From an uncultured Roseburia sp. (GTDB lineage: Bacteria; Bacillota; Clostridia; Lachnospirales; Lachnospiraceae): a stretch of 38,093 nt of DNA. The DNA lies in NCBI GenBank assembly GCA_934292805.1, contig CAKQXQ010000021.1, positions 1 through 38,093 of the forward strand, in the 5' to 3' direction. Under the pieces are notes generated by a model, which was given only the letters and a program-made list of their open reading frames with translations, made no database searches and was not told the DNA's origin. Position numbers and translations under genes: made by a program. This document shows positions 25,623 through 33,636 of this stretch, piece by piece (within the stretch, counting starts at the first letter, position 1; every line of letters begins with the position of its first letter).

Positions 25623-27122
25623 ATGAAGATTGATTTCGAATATGGACAGGGAACTATGGCAGCTGAATTACCAGATAATACTGATATTTTTATCCCTGGT
25701 GAAACAGTAAAAGATCCGGATTATATTCCAGAGGATAAATTAGAAGAAGCTTATTTAGAGAGCCTTGCTCATCCGATCGGAATGCCAACTTTAACAGAGC
25801 TTGCTCATAAAGGAAGCACTGTTACATTTATCGTTCCAGACCGTGTTAAAGGTGGAGAACAGGCAACAAGCCACAGAAAATTAAGTATCAAATACATTTT
25901 AAGAGAGCTTTATGCAGCAGGTGTTGAGAAGAAAGATATTCTTTTCATTATTTCCAACGGTTTACATCCAAGAAGTAAAGAATCTGACGCAAAGGCAATT
26001 TTCGGCGAGGAATTATTCAACGAATTCTGGCATACAGGACAGATCATCAGCCATGACAGTGAAGATCAGGAGCATATGGTATATCTTGGAACAACTCACA
26101 GAGGTGATCCGGTATACATGAACAAATACGTATATGATTGCGATATTCCGATTCTGATCGGTCATGTACAGGGAAACCCATATGGTGGATATTCAGGTGG
26201 ATACAAACACAGTGCAACAGGTATCACAAACTGGAGATGTATCGCAAGCCATCATGTACCTTCTGTTATGCACAGAGATGACTTTACACCGGTTAATGGC
26301 GGAAGCTTAATGCGTGATAAATTCAATGAGATCAGTATGCATATGGAAGAGAAGATGGGACATCCATTCTTCTGCTGTGACGCTGTACTTGATACATGCT
26401 CAAGACAGATTGCAATTTATTCCGGATATGCAAAAGAAATGATGCCGATCAGCTGGAAACTTGCAGATAAGAGAACTTATGTACACTGGGCAGAGAAGAA
26501 ATACGATGTACTTGTATTCGGTATGCCACAGAAATTCCACTATGGTGATGGAATGGGAACAAACCCAATCATGATGATGCAGGCATTAAGTGCACAGGTA
26601 TTAAGATTTAAACGTGTTATGAGTGACAACTGTGTAATTATCTGCTCCTCTATCTGTAATGGATACTTCCATGATGAATTATGGCCATATTTAAGAGAGC
26701 AGTATGAATTATTCCAGCATGATCATATGAATACATTACCGGATATGAACCGTTACGGTGAGTATTTTGCAACAAATGAAGAATATATCCGTAAATACCG
26801 TTTTACAAATGCATTCCATCCATTCCATGGATTCTCGATGATGTCCTGTGGACATATCGCTGAGATGAATACAAGTGCGATCTATATTGTTGGTGCTGAG
26901 GAACCTGGATATGCAAGAGGAATGGGTCTTAAGACAAGAGCTACTTTTGAAGAAGCTTTAGAAGATGCAGAGAAGAAGTTCGTAGGAAAGAACCCTAATA
27001 TTTTAGCACTTCCTATGACATTTAAGAAAGCAGCTGTTCATCTTTGCATGAAGAATCCAGAAGATGACTGCATGGATGCTTACGGACATCGTCATAACAA
27101 TGGCGGATGCGGATGCTGCTAA
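25623..27122 (+). CDS. LarA-like nickel-pincer racemase/epimerase, divergent, with Asn in place of His174
   Basis: Member of the LarA superfamily, whose enzymes invert hydroxyl-bearing carbons of 2-hydroxyacids using a nickel-pincer nucleotide. Alignment to Lactiplantibacillus LarA by motif gives His115 for His108 (SNGLHPRS), Lys195 for the cofactor-linking Lys184 (GGYSGGYKHS) and His211 for the nickel ligand His200 (IASHH). However, the PH of the second catalytic base, His174, is GN here (GHVQGNPYGG, Asn185). The protein is longer than LarA (499 against 424 aa) and ends in a His/Cys-rich tail (HRHNNGGCGCC). Cofactor loading fits with the larC gene 19 kb upstream. It is last in the kinase-aldolase-TIM series, so a pathway intermediate rather than lactate may be its substrate. 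A strong terminator follows. Confidence 0.82.
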   Translation: MKIDFEYGQGTMAAELPDNTDIFIPGETVKDPDYIPEDKLEEAYLESLAHPIGMPTLTELAHKGSTVTFIVPDRVKGGEQATSHRKLSIKYILRELYAAGVEKKDILFIISNGLHPRSKESDAKAIFGEELFNEFWHTGQIISHDSEDQEHMVYLGTTHRGDPVYMNKYVYDCDIPILIGHVQGNPYGGYSGGYKHSATGITNWRCIASHHVPSVMHRDDFTPVNGGSLMRDKFNEISMHMEEKMGHPFFCCDAVLDTCSRQIAIYSGYAKEMMPISWKLADKRTYVHWAEKKYDVLVFGMPQKFHYGDGMGTNPIMMMQALSAQVLRFKRVMSDNCVIICSSICNGYFHDELWPYLREQYELFQHDHMNTLPDMNRYGEYFATNEEYIRKYRFTNAFHPFHGFSMMSCGHIAEMNTSAIYIVGAEEPGYARGMGLKTRATFEEALEDAEKKFVGKNPNILALPMTFKKAAVHLCMKNPEDDCMDAYGHRHNNGGCGCC

Positions 27123-27195
27123 TCACTATGCAAAAATCATAACAACTCTCTTATGGGATTGTTGTGATATTCCTTTATAAAAAATATACCCTAAT

Positions 27196-27235
27196 CAAAG
27201 AAAAACGAGTTGTTTTTGCAACTCGTTTTTCTTTG
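27196..27235 (+). terminator. Strong intrinsic terminator after the LarA-like gene
   Basis: Perfect 17-bp stem CAAAGAAAAACGAGTTG (27196-27212) with its complement (27219-27235) around TTTTTG. A and T tracts on both arms allow termination in both directions. Confidence 0.92.
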
Positions 27236-27282
27236 AACGGAATATCAGAAAGGACAGAAATAAATTTTCTGGAGGAATATTT

Positions 27283-28647
27283 GTGCAAAATACAAATAAA
27301 AAATTATTTGAAGAAACTCCAGTTCCACAGGCAGTTCGGACAATGATGATCCCGACAATCATAGGAGCACTTGTAATGGTGCTGTATAGTCTGGCAGATA
27401 CTTTATTTGTCGGAATGATGAATGATAAGATCCAGAATGCAGCAGTAGCATTGGCAGCACCGGCACTTCTTGCATTTAACGCTGTGATCAATCTGTTTGG
27501 AATCGGCTCATCAAGCATGATGAGCAGGGCACTTGGAAGAGGAGATTTGAAGGCAGTCCGTGCAAGTGCATCCTTTGGTTTTTATGGAACGGTTATAAGC
27601 GGAGCGTTATTATCTACACTTTGCTTTATTTTCATGCAGCCATTTGTTGTTCTTCTTGGAGGAGATGCAAATACGACTGCAGCAACAGCCGCATATATGA
27701 ACTGGGCAGTTGTATGTGGTGCGATACCAACAATTTTAAATGTTGTCATGGGATATATGGTCAGAGCAGAAGGTGCATCATTGCATGCAAGCATTGGAAC
27801 TATGAGCGGATGTATTCTAAATATGATTCTTGATCCGTTTTTCATTCTCCCATGGGGATTAGGCATGGGTGCAGCAGGTGCAGGTCTGGCAACTTTTTTA
27901 TCAAACTGTTTTGCATGCTGTTACTTTTTTATCCTTCTTATTGTAAGAAAAAAGAAAACAAACATAAATTTGAATCCAAAGTATCTGTCATTGACAAAAG
28001 AGATTGTTTTTGGTGTAATGGAAGTTGGAATACCGGCAGCAATTCAAAATCTTTTAAATGTAACAGGAATGACCATTTTAAACAACTTTGTTGCTGGATA
28101 TGGATCTTCTGCAGTAGCAGCAGTCGGCATTGCACAAAAAGTGTATATGGTTCCAATCCAGGTTGCACTTGGAGGAACACAGGGAGTAATGCCATTAGTA
28201 GGATACTCTTATGCAGGCAAAAATAAACAGCGTTTTGAAGAAACAATTCAGACAGTTATGAAACTTCTGGTGCCGTGTATGGTTCTTATTATGATTTTAT
28301 GTTGGATTTTTGCACCATCCCTGATCAGACTGTTTATGAAAAACGAAGAGGTTATTACATATGGTGCAATGTTTTTGCGAGGCTTCTGTATGTGTATGCC
28401 GTTTATGCTGGTCGACTTTCTGGCTGTCAGCGTATTTGAAAGTGTTGGAATGGGAAAAACAGCACTTGTTTTTGCAATTCTGCGAAAGATTGTCTTTGAG
28501 ATACCTGCGATCGTGATCCTGAATAAAATTTTCCAGGCATCCGGAATAACCTATGCCGGTTTCGTTTCAGAGTTTATTTTATCAATTTTTGCAGTGATCT
28601 TACTCAGAAGAATTGCAAATGGATTTGAAAGGAGAAATGAGAAATGA
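27283..28647 (+). CDS. MATE-family multidrug/metabolite efflux transporter (copy 2)
   Basis: 454-aa exporter, clearly a paralogue of the protein encoded at 20737. The first 60 residues, the YMVRAEGASLHASIGTMSG segment and the NVTGMTILNNF segment are nearly the same. GTG start at 27283 behind GGAGG. The stop overlaps the start of the TSUP gene (ATGA), so these two are translationally coupled, and a sulfatase maturase follows. Only about 47 nt separate it from the terminator upstream, with no convincing promoter there, so expression may depend on readthrough or an unseen promoter. Codons are less AT-rich than in copy 1, hinting at separate histories. Export of an aglycone or toxic intermediate is a guess from context. 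Confidence 0.9.
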   Translation: MQNTNKKLFEETPVPQAVRTMMIPTIIGALVMVLYSLADTLFVGMMNDKIQNAAVALAAPALLAFNAVINLFGIGSSSMMSRALGRGDLKAVRASASFGFYGTVISGALLSTLCFIFMQPFVVLLGGDANTTAATAAYMNWAVVCGAIPTILNVVMGYMVRAEGASLHASIGTMSGCILNMILDPFFILPWGLGMGAAGAGLATFLSNCFACCYFFILLIVRKKKTNINLNPKYLSLTKEIVFGVMEVGIPAAIQNLLNVTGMTILNNFVAGYGSSAVAAVGIAQKVYMVPIQVALGGTQGVMPLVGYSYAGKNKQRFEETIQTVMKLLVPCMVLIMILCWIFAPSLIRLFMKNEEVITYGAMFLRGFCMCMPFMLVDFLAVSVFESVGMGKTALVFAILRKIVFEIPAIVILNKIFQASGITYAGFVSEFILSIFAVILLRRIANGFERRNEK

Positions 28648-29429
28648 TATATCTTATATTTTTAGTCGTATGTTTTGGTGCATCCATTGTTGGTGCGATC
28701 TGTGGTATCGGTGGCGGAGTCATTATCAAACCGGTACTTGATTCTTTTGGAGTGCTGGATGTAACAGCCATCAGCTTCTTGTCAGGATGTACGGTATTGT
28801 CTATGACAACATATTCTGTTTTGAAAAATAAAATCAGTGGAGAATCACATGTTTCCATGAAAACCGGTTTTCCGCTTGCAATAGGAGCAGCGGTTGGTGG
28901 TCTGATCGGGAAATGGCTGTTTTCCTACGTGAAATCTTTGAGCAGCGATCCAAATAAGGTGGGAGCCATCCAGGCATTGTGTCTTTTGATCGTAACACTT
29001 GGAACACTTATTTATACGATCTATAAGGCAAAAATCAAGACATATGAAGTCGAAAATGCAATTGTATGTGTTCTTATCGGTGTATTTCTTGGAATTATGT
29101 CTTCTTTCCTTGGAATTGGTGGAGGACCGATCAATCTTGTAATTTTATTTTTCTTCTTTTCTATGTCAACAAAAATTGCAGCAGAAAATTCTCTGTACAT
29201 TATTTTCTTCTCGCAGATTGCAAGCCTGGTTTCAACGATCGTTTCAGGAAGCGTACCGGATTTTCAGATTGGAGTATTGATCCTTATGGTTGCAGGTGGT
29301 ATCGCCGGAGGAATCTGTGGACGTGCGATCAATAAGAAAATTGATGAGAAGACAGTTGACAAGCTGTTTATCGCACTTATGGTATTGATGATCGTAATCA
29401 ATATTTATAACATTTTTAAATTCATGTAA
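28644..29429 (+). CDS. TSUP-family (TauE/SafE) anion exporter
   Basis: Membrane protein of 261 aa with the two halves typical of the family, each with a glycine-rich turn: CGIGGGVIIKP near residues 20-30 and LGIGGGPINL near 155-165. TSUP proteins move sulfite, sulfate or organosulfonates, mostly outward. The start codon overlaps the MATE stop by 4 nt, and the sulfatase maturase gene follows 21 nt after it. In a locus with three intracellular sulfatases, export of the released sulfate is the simplest role (inference); export of a C3 sulfonate is an alternative, as in some sulfosugar pathways. Confidence 0.85.
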   Translation: MIYLIFLVVCFGASIVGAICGIGGGVIIKPVLDSFGVLDVTAISFLSGCTVLSMTTYSVLKNKISGESHVSMKTGFPLAIGAAVGGLIGKWLFSYVKSLSSDPNKVGAIQALCLLIVTLGTLIYTIYKAKIKTYEVENAIVCVLIGVFLGIMSSFLGIGGGPINLVILFFFFSMSTKIAAENSLYIIFFSQIASLVSTIVSGSVPDFQIGVLILMVAGGIAGGICGRAINKKIDEKTVDKLFIALMVLMIVINIYNIFKFM

Positions 29430-29450
29430 GGGTGAAAAGAGGAAAAGCAT

Positions 29451-30569
29451 ATGCCGCCAATCAGTGTACTGATGAAACCATCTTCCGGGATGTGTAATAT
29501 GAAATGTGATTATTGCTTCTATTGTGATGAAGCACAGAAAAGGATCCAGGAATCTTACGGATTCATGTCAGAACAGACCTTGAAAAACGTGATCCGCAAG
29601 ACGATGCTTCGTGCAGAGGGAGCAGTCAGCTATGCATTCCAGGGAGGAGAACCGACGCTTCGTGGAATTGATTTTTTTGAAAAAGTGGTTGAATTTGAAA
29701 AGCAGTATAACAAACATGGTATCCATGTGAATAATGCACTTCAGACGAACGGATATCTGATCGATGAGGCATGGTGTGAGTTTTTTCAGAAGAATCACTT
29801 TTTGATAGGGCTCTCTGTTGATGGAACGAAAGAAACCCATGATACTTACCGCCATAGCAAAGATGGAAAACCAACTTTTGAACGCATCTGTCATGCAGCA
29901 GAACTGATGGATCGTTATGGTGTGGAATATAATATCCTTACAGTTGTGAACCGGAAGGTGGCATCCAATATTACAGAAATATATGAGTTTTATAAAAAGC
30001 AAGGCTGGAATTACCAGCAGTATATAGCATGTCTGGATCCGCTCGAAGAGGCACATGGCGAGAATGAGTATGCATTAAAGCCGGAGCAGTATGGAAAATT
30101 TCTGATCGAACTTTTCAATCTCTGGTATGCTGACTGGAAATTGGGAAAGCAGCCATATATCCGCCAGTTCGAGAATTATATCGGAATTTTGCTGGGATAT
30201 CTGCCTGAGGCATGTGACCAGAGAGGAACGTGCGGTATCCAGAATGTCGTGGAGGCGGATGGAAGTGTTTATCCATGTGATTTTTATATGCTGGATGATT
30301 ACAAATTAGGGAATTTTAATGAGAATCGACTGGATGAAATTGATATGAAAAGAACAGAAATTGGATTTGTGGAGCGTTCACTGCTGCTTAATGAGGAATG
30401 CAAGACCTGTGAATACTTTCATATCTGTCATGGTGGCTGCCAGAGGAACCGTGATTTCAATGAACTGACAGGGAAATATGAGAATTATTTCTGCGAGAGT
30501 TATAAGATGTTATTTGCGGACTGTCTGCCACGGATGGAAGAAATGGCAAAGGCACTGGGAAAGAGATAG
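29451..30569 (+). CDS. Anaerobic sulfatase-maturating enzyme (radical SAM/SPASM)
   Basis: Oxidises the active-site Cys of sulfatases to formylglycine, using SAM and iron-sulfur clusters without oxygen. The N-terminus PPISVLMKPSSGMCNMKCDYCFY places the cluster cysteines at 15, 19 and 22, exactly as in the clostridial enzyme. FQGGEPTL binds SAM. YPCDFYMLDDYKLGN contains the conserved Asp near the substrate. The C-terminal SPASM cysteines are present (CDQRGTCG, EECKTCEYFHICHGGC). Length 372 aa is typical. It is the only maturase in the window and so the probable activator of the sulfatases at 10798, 15410 and 32078, all of which have Cys-type motifs. A hairpin terminator follows. Confidence 0.94.
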   Translation: MPPISVLMKPSSGMCNMKCDYCFYCDEAQKRIQESYGFMSEQTLKNVIRKTMLRAEGAVSYAFQGGEPTLRGIDFFEKVVEFEKQYNKHGIHVNNALQTNGYLIDEAWCEFFQKNHFLIGLSVDGTKETHDTYRHSKDGKPTFERICHAAELMDRYGVEYNILTVVNRKVASNITEIYEFYKKQGWNYQQYIACLDPLEEAHGENEYALKPEQYGKFLIELFNLWYADWKLGKQPYIRQFENYIGILLGYLPEACDQRGTCGIQNVVEADGSVYPCDFYMLDDYKLGNFNENRLDEIDMKRTEIGFVERSLLLNEECKTCEYFHICHGGCQRNRDFNELTGKYENYFCESYKMLFADCLPRMEEMAKALGKR

Positions 30570-30623
30570 AGGAAGTGAAAGAGAGTATTGATTGGATAAA
30601 ACTTTGTAAGTATTCCATAAAAT

Positions 30624-30678
30624 TTACCACTAAATTATAGAACAATTGCCAATTGCAAAAACTGTGATTTGGTGGTAA
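30624..30678 (+). terminator. Probable terminator after the maturase gene
   Basis: TTACCACTAAAT (30624-30635) pairs with ATTTGGTGGTAA (30667-30678) over 12 bp with one G-T pair, and TTTATT follows. The loop is 31 nt, so it is weaker than the others. Confidence 0.55.
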
Positions 30679-30692
30679 TTTATTAATAGAAA

Positions 30693-30708
30693 TTGAAAAC
30701 GTTTTCAA
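30693..30708 (+). promoter_or_regulatory. LacI-type operator / cre-like palindrome upstream of lacI-family gene
   Basis: Perfect palindrome TTGAAAACGTTTTCAA, repeated exactly at 31965-31980. A possible promoter (TTGCAA 30653-30658, 17-bp spacer, TAATTT 30676-30681) would place it just after the start site. It also fits the CcpA cre consensus TGNAANCGNTNNCA, so binding by CcpA is possible as well. Confidence 0.7.
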
Positions 30709-30809
30709 AATTAAAGCAGAAAATAAATTCAATTTCAGAAGCAGCAGAGAATAATTTCGGAAAAATATTACGGAGTTGATCTTTCGCACAGACAGGAGAA
30801 ACACATTTT

Positions 30810-31835
30810 ATGAACGCATCCATTCATGACGTAGCCAAAAGAGCAGGAGTCTCCATATCGACCGTTTCCAGAGTGATCAACAACTCTGCAGGGGTGAAGG
30901 ACAGCAAGGTGGCAGCAGTGCGGGAGGCACTGGAGTATTACAATTACCAGCCAAGTCAGTTTGGACGAGGTCTTGTGACTGGAAGCTCTAAAATGATTGG
31001 TGTGTATTCACCATTAGCAAATGGAAGCATGTTTGAAAATGGCTATCTTTTAGAATGTCTGCGTGGAATTGATAATGTGATAAGAGAGAGTGATTATAGT
31101 CTGCTTTTGATTAATGAAGCCACTAGTTATGAGGAGAATAAGAAGACAAAGCCAAAATTCATTGATTATGTAAGTCAGAAGAGGATAGATGGCCTGATCG
31201 TGCTTACAATTCCATCTGATGGACGTCTGGAAGGTGCCTTAAGTGCTATCATTGAAGAGGATTTTCCGGTTGGATATATCGGAAAGCGGTTCAGTGAAAA
31301 GGGGATGAATGTATATGCCAGTTATGAAGAATACATGATGGATGGAATACGGCGTTTGTATGAGAAAGGACACAGGAAAATTGCATTTTTGCCGGTTAAG
31401 AGTCGAAGTAACACAAATCTGAAATTAAAAAGCAAAGCGGAAACCAAATTTTGGGGACTTAAGATTAATATTACGGATGCAACATCCGATATTGATGTTG
31501 ATTTTTTAAGAGACATTATAAAGTATATGACAGAGGAAGAAAATGTAACTGCATTCATTTGTGAAGACTTGAGATTACTTGTGAAAGTGCAGAATATTTT
31601 AAGCAGTATGGGGAAGCAGATTGGAAAAGATATTTCTGTGATCAGTGTAGAACATGTGAAAGATCAGGGAGCGAAGATGCTTCCAAAGATCGACTGTTAT
31701 TTTGTTCCAGCATTAGAGCTTGGAGAGACGATCGCAGCAGAGCTGTTGAACCAGTTGAAAGGTATGAAGAATACAGATTTTTCGAAGAAGTATATGCCGG
31801 AGTATATGGCGAGAGGTTCTGTAGTAGAAATATAA
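30810..31835 (+). CDS. LacI-family transcriptional repressor
   Basis: Sugar-responsive repressor of 341 aa. The N-terminal HTH and hinge are clear: IHDVAKRAGVSISTVSRVIN, then AAVREALEYYNYQPSQFGRGL. From residue ~65 a periplasmic-binding-protein-like domain follows (MIGVYSPLANG, RIDGLIVLTIPSDG, GHRKIAFLPV, ENVTAFICEDLRL). It lies between two exact copies of a 16-bp palindrome: one ahead of its own gene and one ahead of the sulfatase-GPH-GH3 operon that follows, so it likely controls itself and that operon. The effector is probably the imported glycoside or its sugar. ATG 30810 has AGGAG at a slightly long distance. Confidence 0.92.
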   Translation: MNASIHDVAKRAGVSISTVSRVINNSAGVKDSKVAAVREALEYYNYQPSQFGRGLVTGSSKMIGVYSPLANGSMFENGYLLECLRGIDNVIRESDYSLLLINEATSYEENKKTKPKFIDYVSQKRIDGLIVLTIPSDGRLEGALSAIIEEDFPVGYIGKRFSEKGMNVYASYEEYMMDGIRRLYEKGHRKIAFLPVKSRSNTNLKLKSKAETKFWGLKINITDATSDIDVDFLRDIIKYMTEEENVTAFICEDLRLLVKVQNILSSMGKQIGKDISVISVEHVKDQGAKMLPKIDCYFVPALELGETIAAELLNQLKGMKNTDFSKKYMPEYMARGSVVEI

Positions 31836-31921
31836 AATAAAATTCGGCAGAAATAATTTTTATTATAGCAGATAAACCAGATGCGGTAATCCGTAAGGAT
31901 GGATAAAAAGAACTTAGTCTG

Positions 31922-31956
31922 AAAGAAAAAATCCTGAAAAACAGGAATTTTTCTTT
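31922..31956 (+). terminator. Intrinsic terminator after lacI-family gene
   Basis: AAAGAAAAAATCCTG (31922-31936) pairs with CAGGAATTTTTCTTT (31942-31956) around an AAAAA loop, with one mismatch, and ends in a T-rich arm. Confidence 0.88.
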
Positions 31957-31964
31957 TAACAAAA

Positions 31965-31980
31965 TTGAAAACGTTTTCAA
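31965..31980 (+). promoter_or_regulatory. LacI-type operator / cre-like palindrome upstream of sulfatase-GPH-GH3 operon
   Basis: Second exact copy of TTGAAAACGTTTTCAA. A partial copy (CATTTTCAA, 32001-32009) lies further on and TATAAA at 32021-32026 may be the -10. Alternatively TTAACA (31956-31961) is the -35, which would place the palindrome in the spacer. Either arrangement suits repression. Confidence 0.7.
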
Positions 31981-32077
31981 AATAAACAAAAAATAAGAAA
32001 CATTTTCAACACAGAAAGCATATAAAATCTTTTGGTTTTTATATAAAAAACTTAGATAGAGAAGAGAGGAGAAGCTT

Positions 32078-33580
32078 ATGAAAGCAATTATGGTAATGTA
32101 TGATTCCTTAGACAGAGCGATGCTGGAATCATATGGGTGCGACTGGACAAAGACACCGAATTTTAAAAGACTTGCAGAGAAATGTGTACAGTTCGAACAA
32201 TGCTATGTAGGAAGCATGCCATGCATGCCTGCACGAAGAGAGCTTCAGACCGGAAGAATCAACTTCTTCCACAGAAGCTGGGGACCAATGGAACCGTTTG
32301 ACGATTCCATGCCGGAAATTCTTAAGAAAGGAGGAGTTTACACACATCTGGTCAGTGATCATCAGCATTACTGGGAGGACGGAGGAGCAACTTATCACAA
32401 CCGTTATTCATCCTGGGAGATTGCGAGAGGTCAGGAGGGCGATAACTGGAAAGCAGATTTAGCACATGGTTATGAAAAAGGTGCCGGAACTGTTTTTGAG
32501 AATAAGAAAGTGATGTTAGAGTATCCACTCTATGCACGGATGATGGCTCAGGATCAGATCAACCGTGAAACTATGAATACCGAGGAGAAAACATCCCAGG
32601 CAGTGACCTTTGCCAACGGTCTTGAGTTCATTGAAAGAAATCATGGTGAAGACAATTGGTTTTTACAGATAGAGACCTTCGATCCGCATGAACCATTCTA
32701 CACATTACCAAAGGATAAAGAGCTTTATCCGCATCACTTTGAGGGAGATGCAGCAATGGAAGCTGACTGGCCGCCATATGCACCGGCTGTGGAATCAGAA
32801 AATACGATTGAGCATGTAAGATATAACTACGCAGCTTTAGTCAGCAAATGTGATCGTTATCTTGGAAAAGTGTTAGATGCAATGGACAAATACAATCTGT
32901 GGGAAGACACGATGCTGATCGTGAACACAGACCATGGATTTTTACTTGGAGAGCATGGCTGGTGGGGCAAGACAAGCATGCCAATTTACAATGAAATTGC
33001 ACATACACCGCTATTCATCTATGATCCAAGACGTGCGGAGCTTGCAGGAATACATCGGAATTCCATTGTACAGACGATCGATCTTGCACCGACACTTTTA
33101 GAATATTTTGGAATGGAAATCCCGAAAGACATGGAAGGAAAGCCATTAAAACAGGTGATGGATGATGACACACCGATCCGTGAATATGCAGTATTTGGAT
33201 ATCATGGAAGCCAGGTGGATGTCACAGATGGCAGATATGTTTATATGCATGCTGCAGAACATCCGGAAGAAAAGGTATATGAATATACATTAATGCCAAC
33301 TCATATGCGTCAGATGTTCCAGCCGGAAGAATTACAAAACATCGAGCTTGCAGGACCATTTTCTTTTACCAAAGGATGCAGGGTCATGAAAATAGAGAAA
33401 AAAGACATGATGGGTGATACCACTTCTTTTGGAACGATGTTATTTGACCTTAAGCAGGATCCGACACAGAATACCCAGATTCATGATGAAGCGGTTGAGG
33501 CACGGATGAAAGGCTACATCAGAGAGTATATGGAGAAAAATGATGCACCGGAAGAGCTGTATAAGAGACTGGGGTTATAG
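32078..33580 (+). CDS. Cytoplasmic Cys-type sulfatase, paralogue of the 15410 gene
   Basis: Sulfate-ester hydrolase of 500 aa with formylglycine motif CMPARRELQTGR (Cys49, Pro51, Arg53). Like its paralogue it has MVMYDSL at the N-terminus, with Ser in place of the second metal Asp, and NTDHGFLLGEHGWWGKT in the C-terminal half. There is no signal peptide. ATG 32078 follows AGAGGAG. The gene opens an operon with a GPH transporter and a GH3 enzyme, reversing the transporter-sulfatase order of the 13992-16921 operon. Expected control is through the palindrome at 31965. It and the 15410 product probably share the same reaction type on different glycosides or sulfate positions. Confidence 0.9.
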   Translation: MKAIMVMYDSLDRAMLESYGCDWTKTPNFKRLAEKCVQFEQCYVGSMPCMPARRELQTGRINFFHRSWGPMEPFDDSMPEILKKGGVYTHLVSDHQHYWEDGGATYHNRYSSWEIARGQEGDNWKADLAHGYEKGAGTVFENKKVMLEYPLYARMMAQDQINRETMNTEEKTSQAVTFANGLEFIERNHGEDNWFLQIETFDPHEPFYTLPKDKELYPHHFEGDAAMEADWPPYAPAVESENTIEHVRYNYAALVSKCDRYLGKVLDAMDKYNLWEDTMLIVNTDHGFLLGEHGWWGKTSMPIYNEIAHTPLFIYDPRRAELAGIHRNSIVQTIDLAPTLLEYFGMEIPKDMEGKPLKQVMDDDTPIREYAVFGYHGSQVDVTDGRYVYMHAAEHPEEKVYEYTLMPTHMRQMFQPEELQNIELAGPFSFTKGCRVMKIEKKDMMGDTTSFGTMLFDLKQDPTQNTQIHDEAVEARMKGYIREYMEKNDAPEELYKRLGL

Positions 33581-33636
33581 TGGAAACAAAAGATAGTATC
33601 TGCCATAGAAATATGGTAAGACGAAAGGGGAAAATT

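Noticed and set aside
17132..30569. Sulfoquinovose (sulfoglycolysis) cluster
   Set aside because: GPH transporters and a TSUP exporter would fit, but there is no GH31 sulfoquinovosidase, no recognisable sulfolactaldehyde reductase or dehydrogenase, and the Glu in the PGI-like loop argues against an anionic C6 group. Kept only as an alternative.
33580..33636. GTG start of the second GPH transporter overlapping the sulfatase stop
   Set aside because: ATG 33637 has its own purine-rich site, and the first GPH protein begins at a comparable point.
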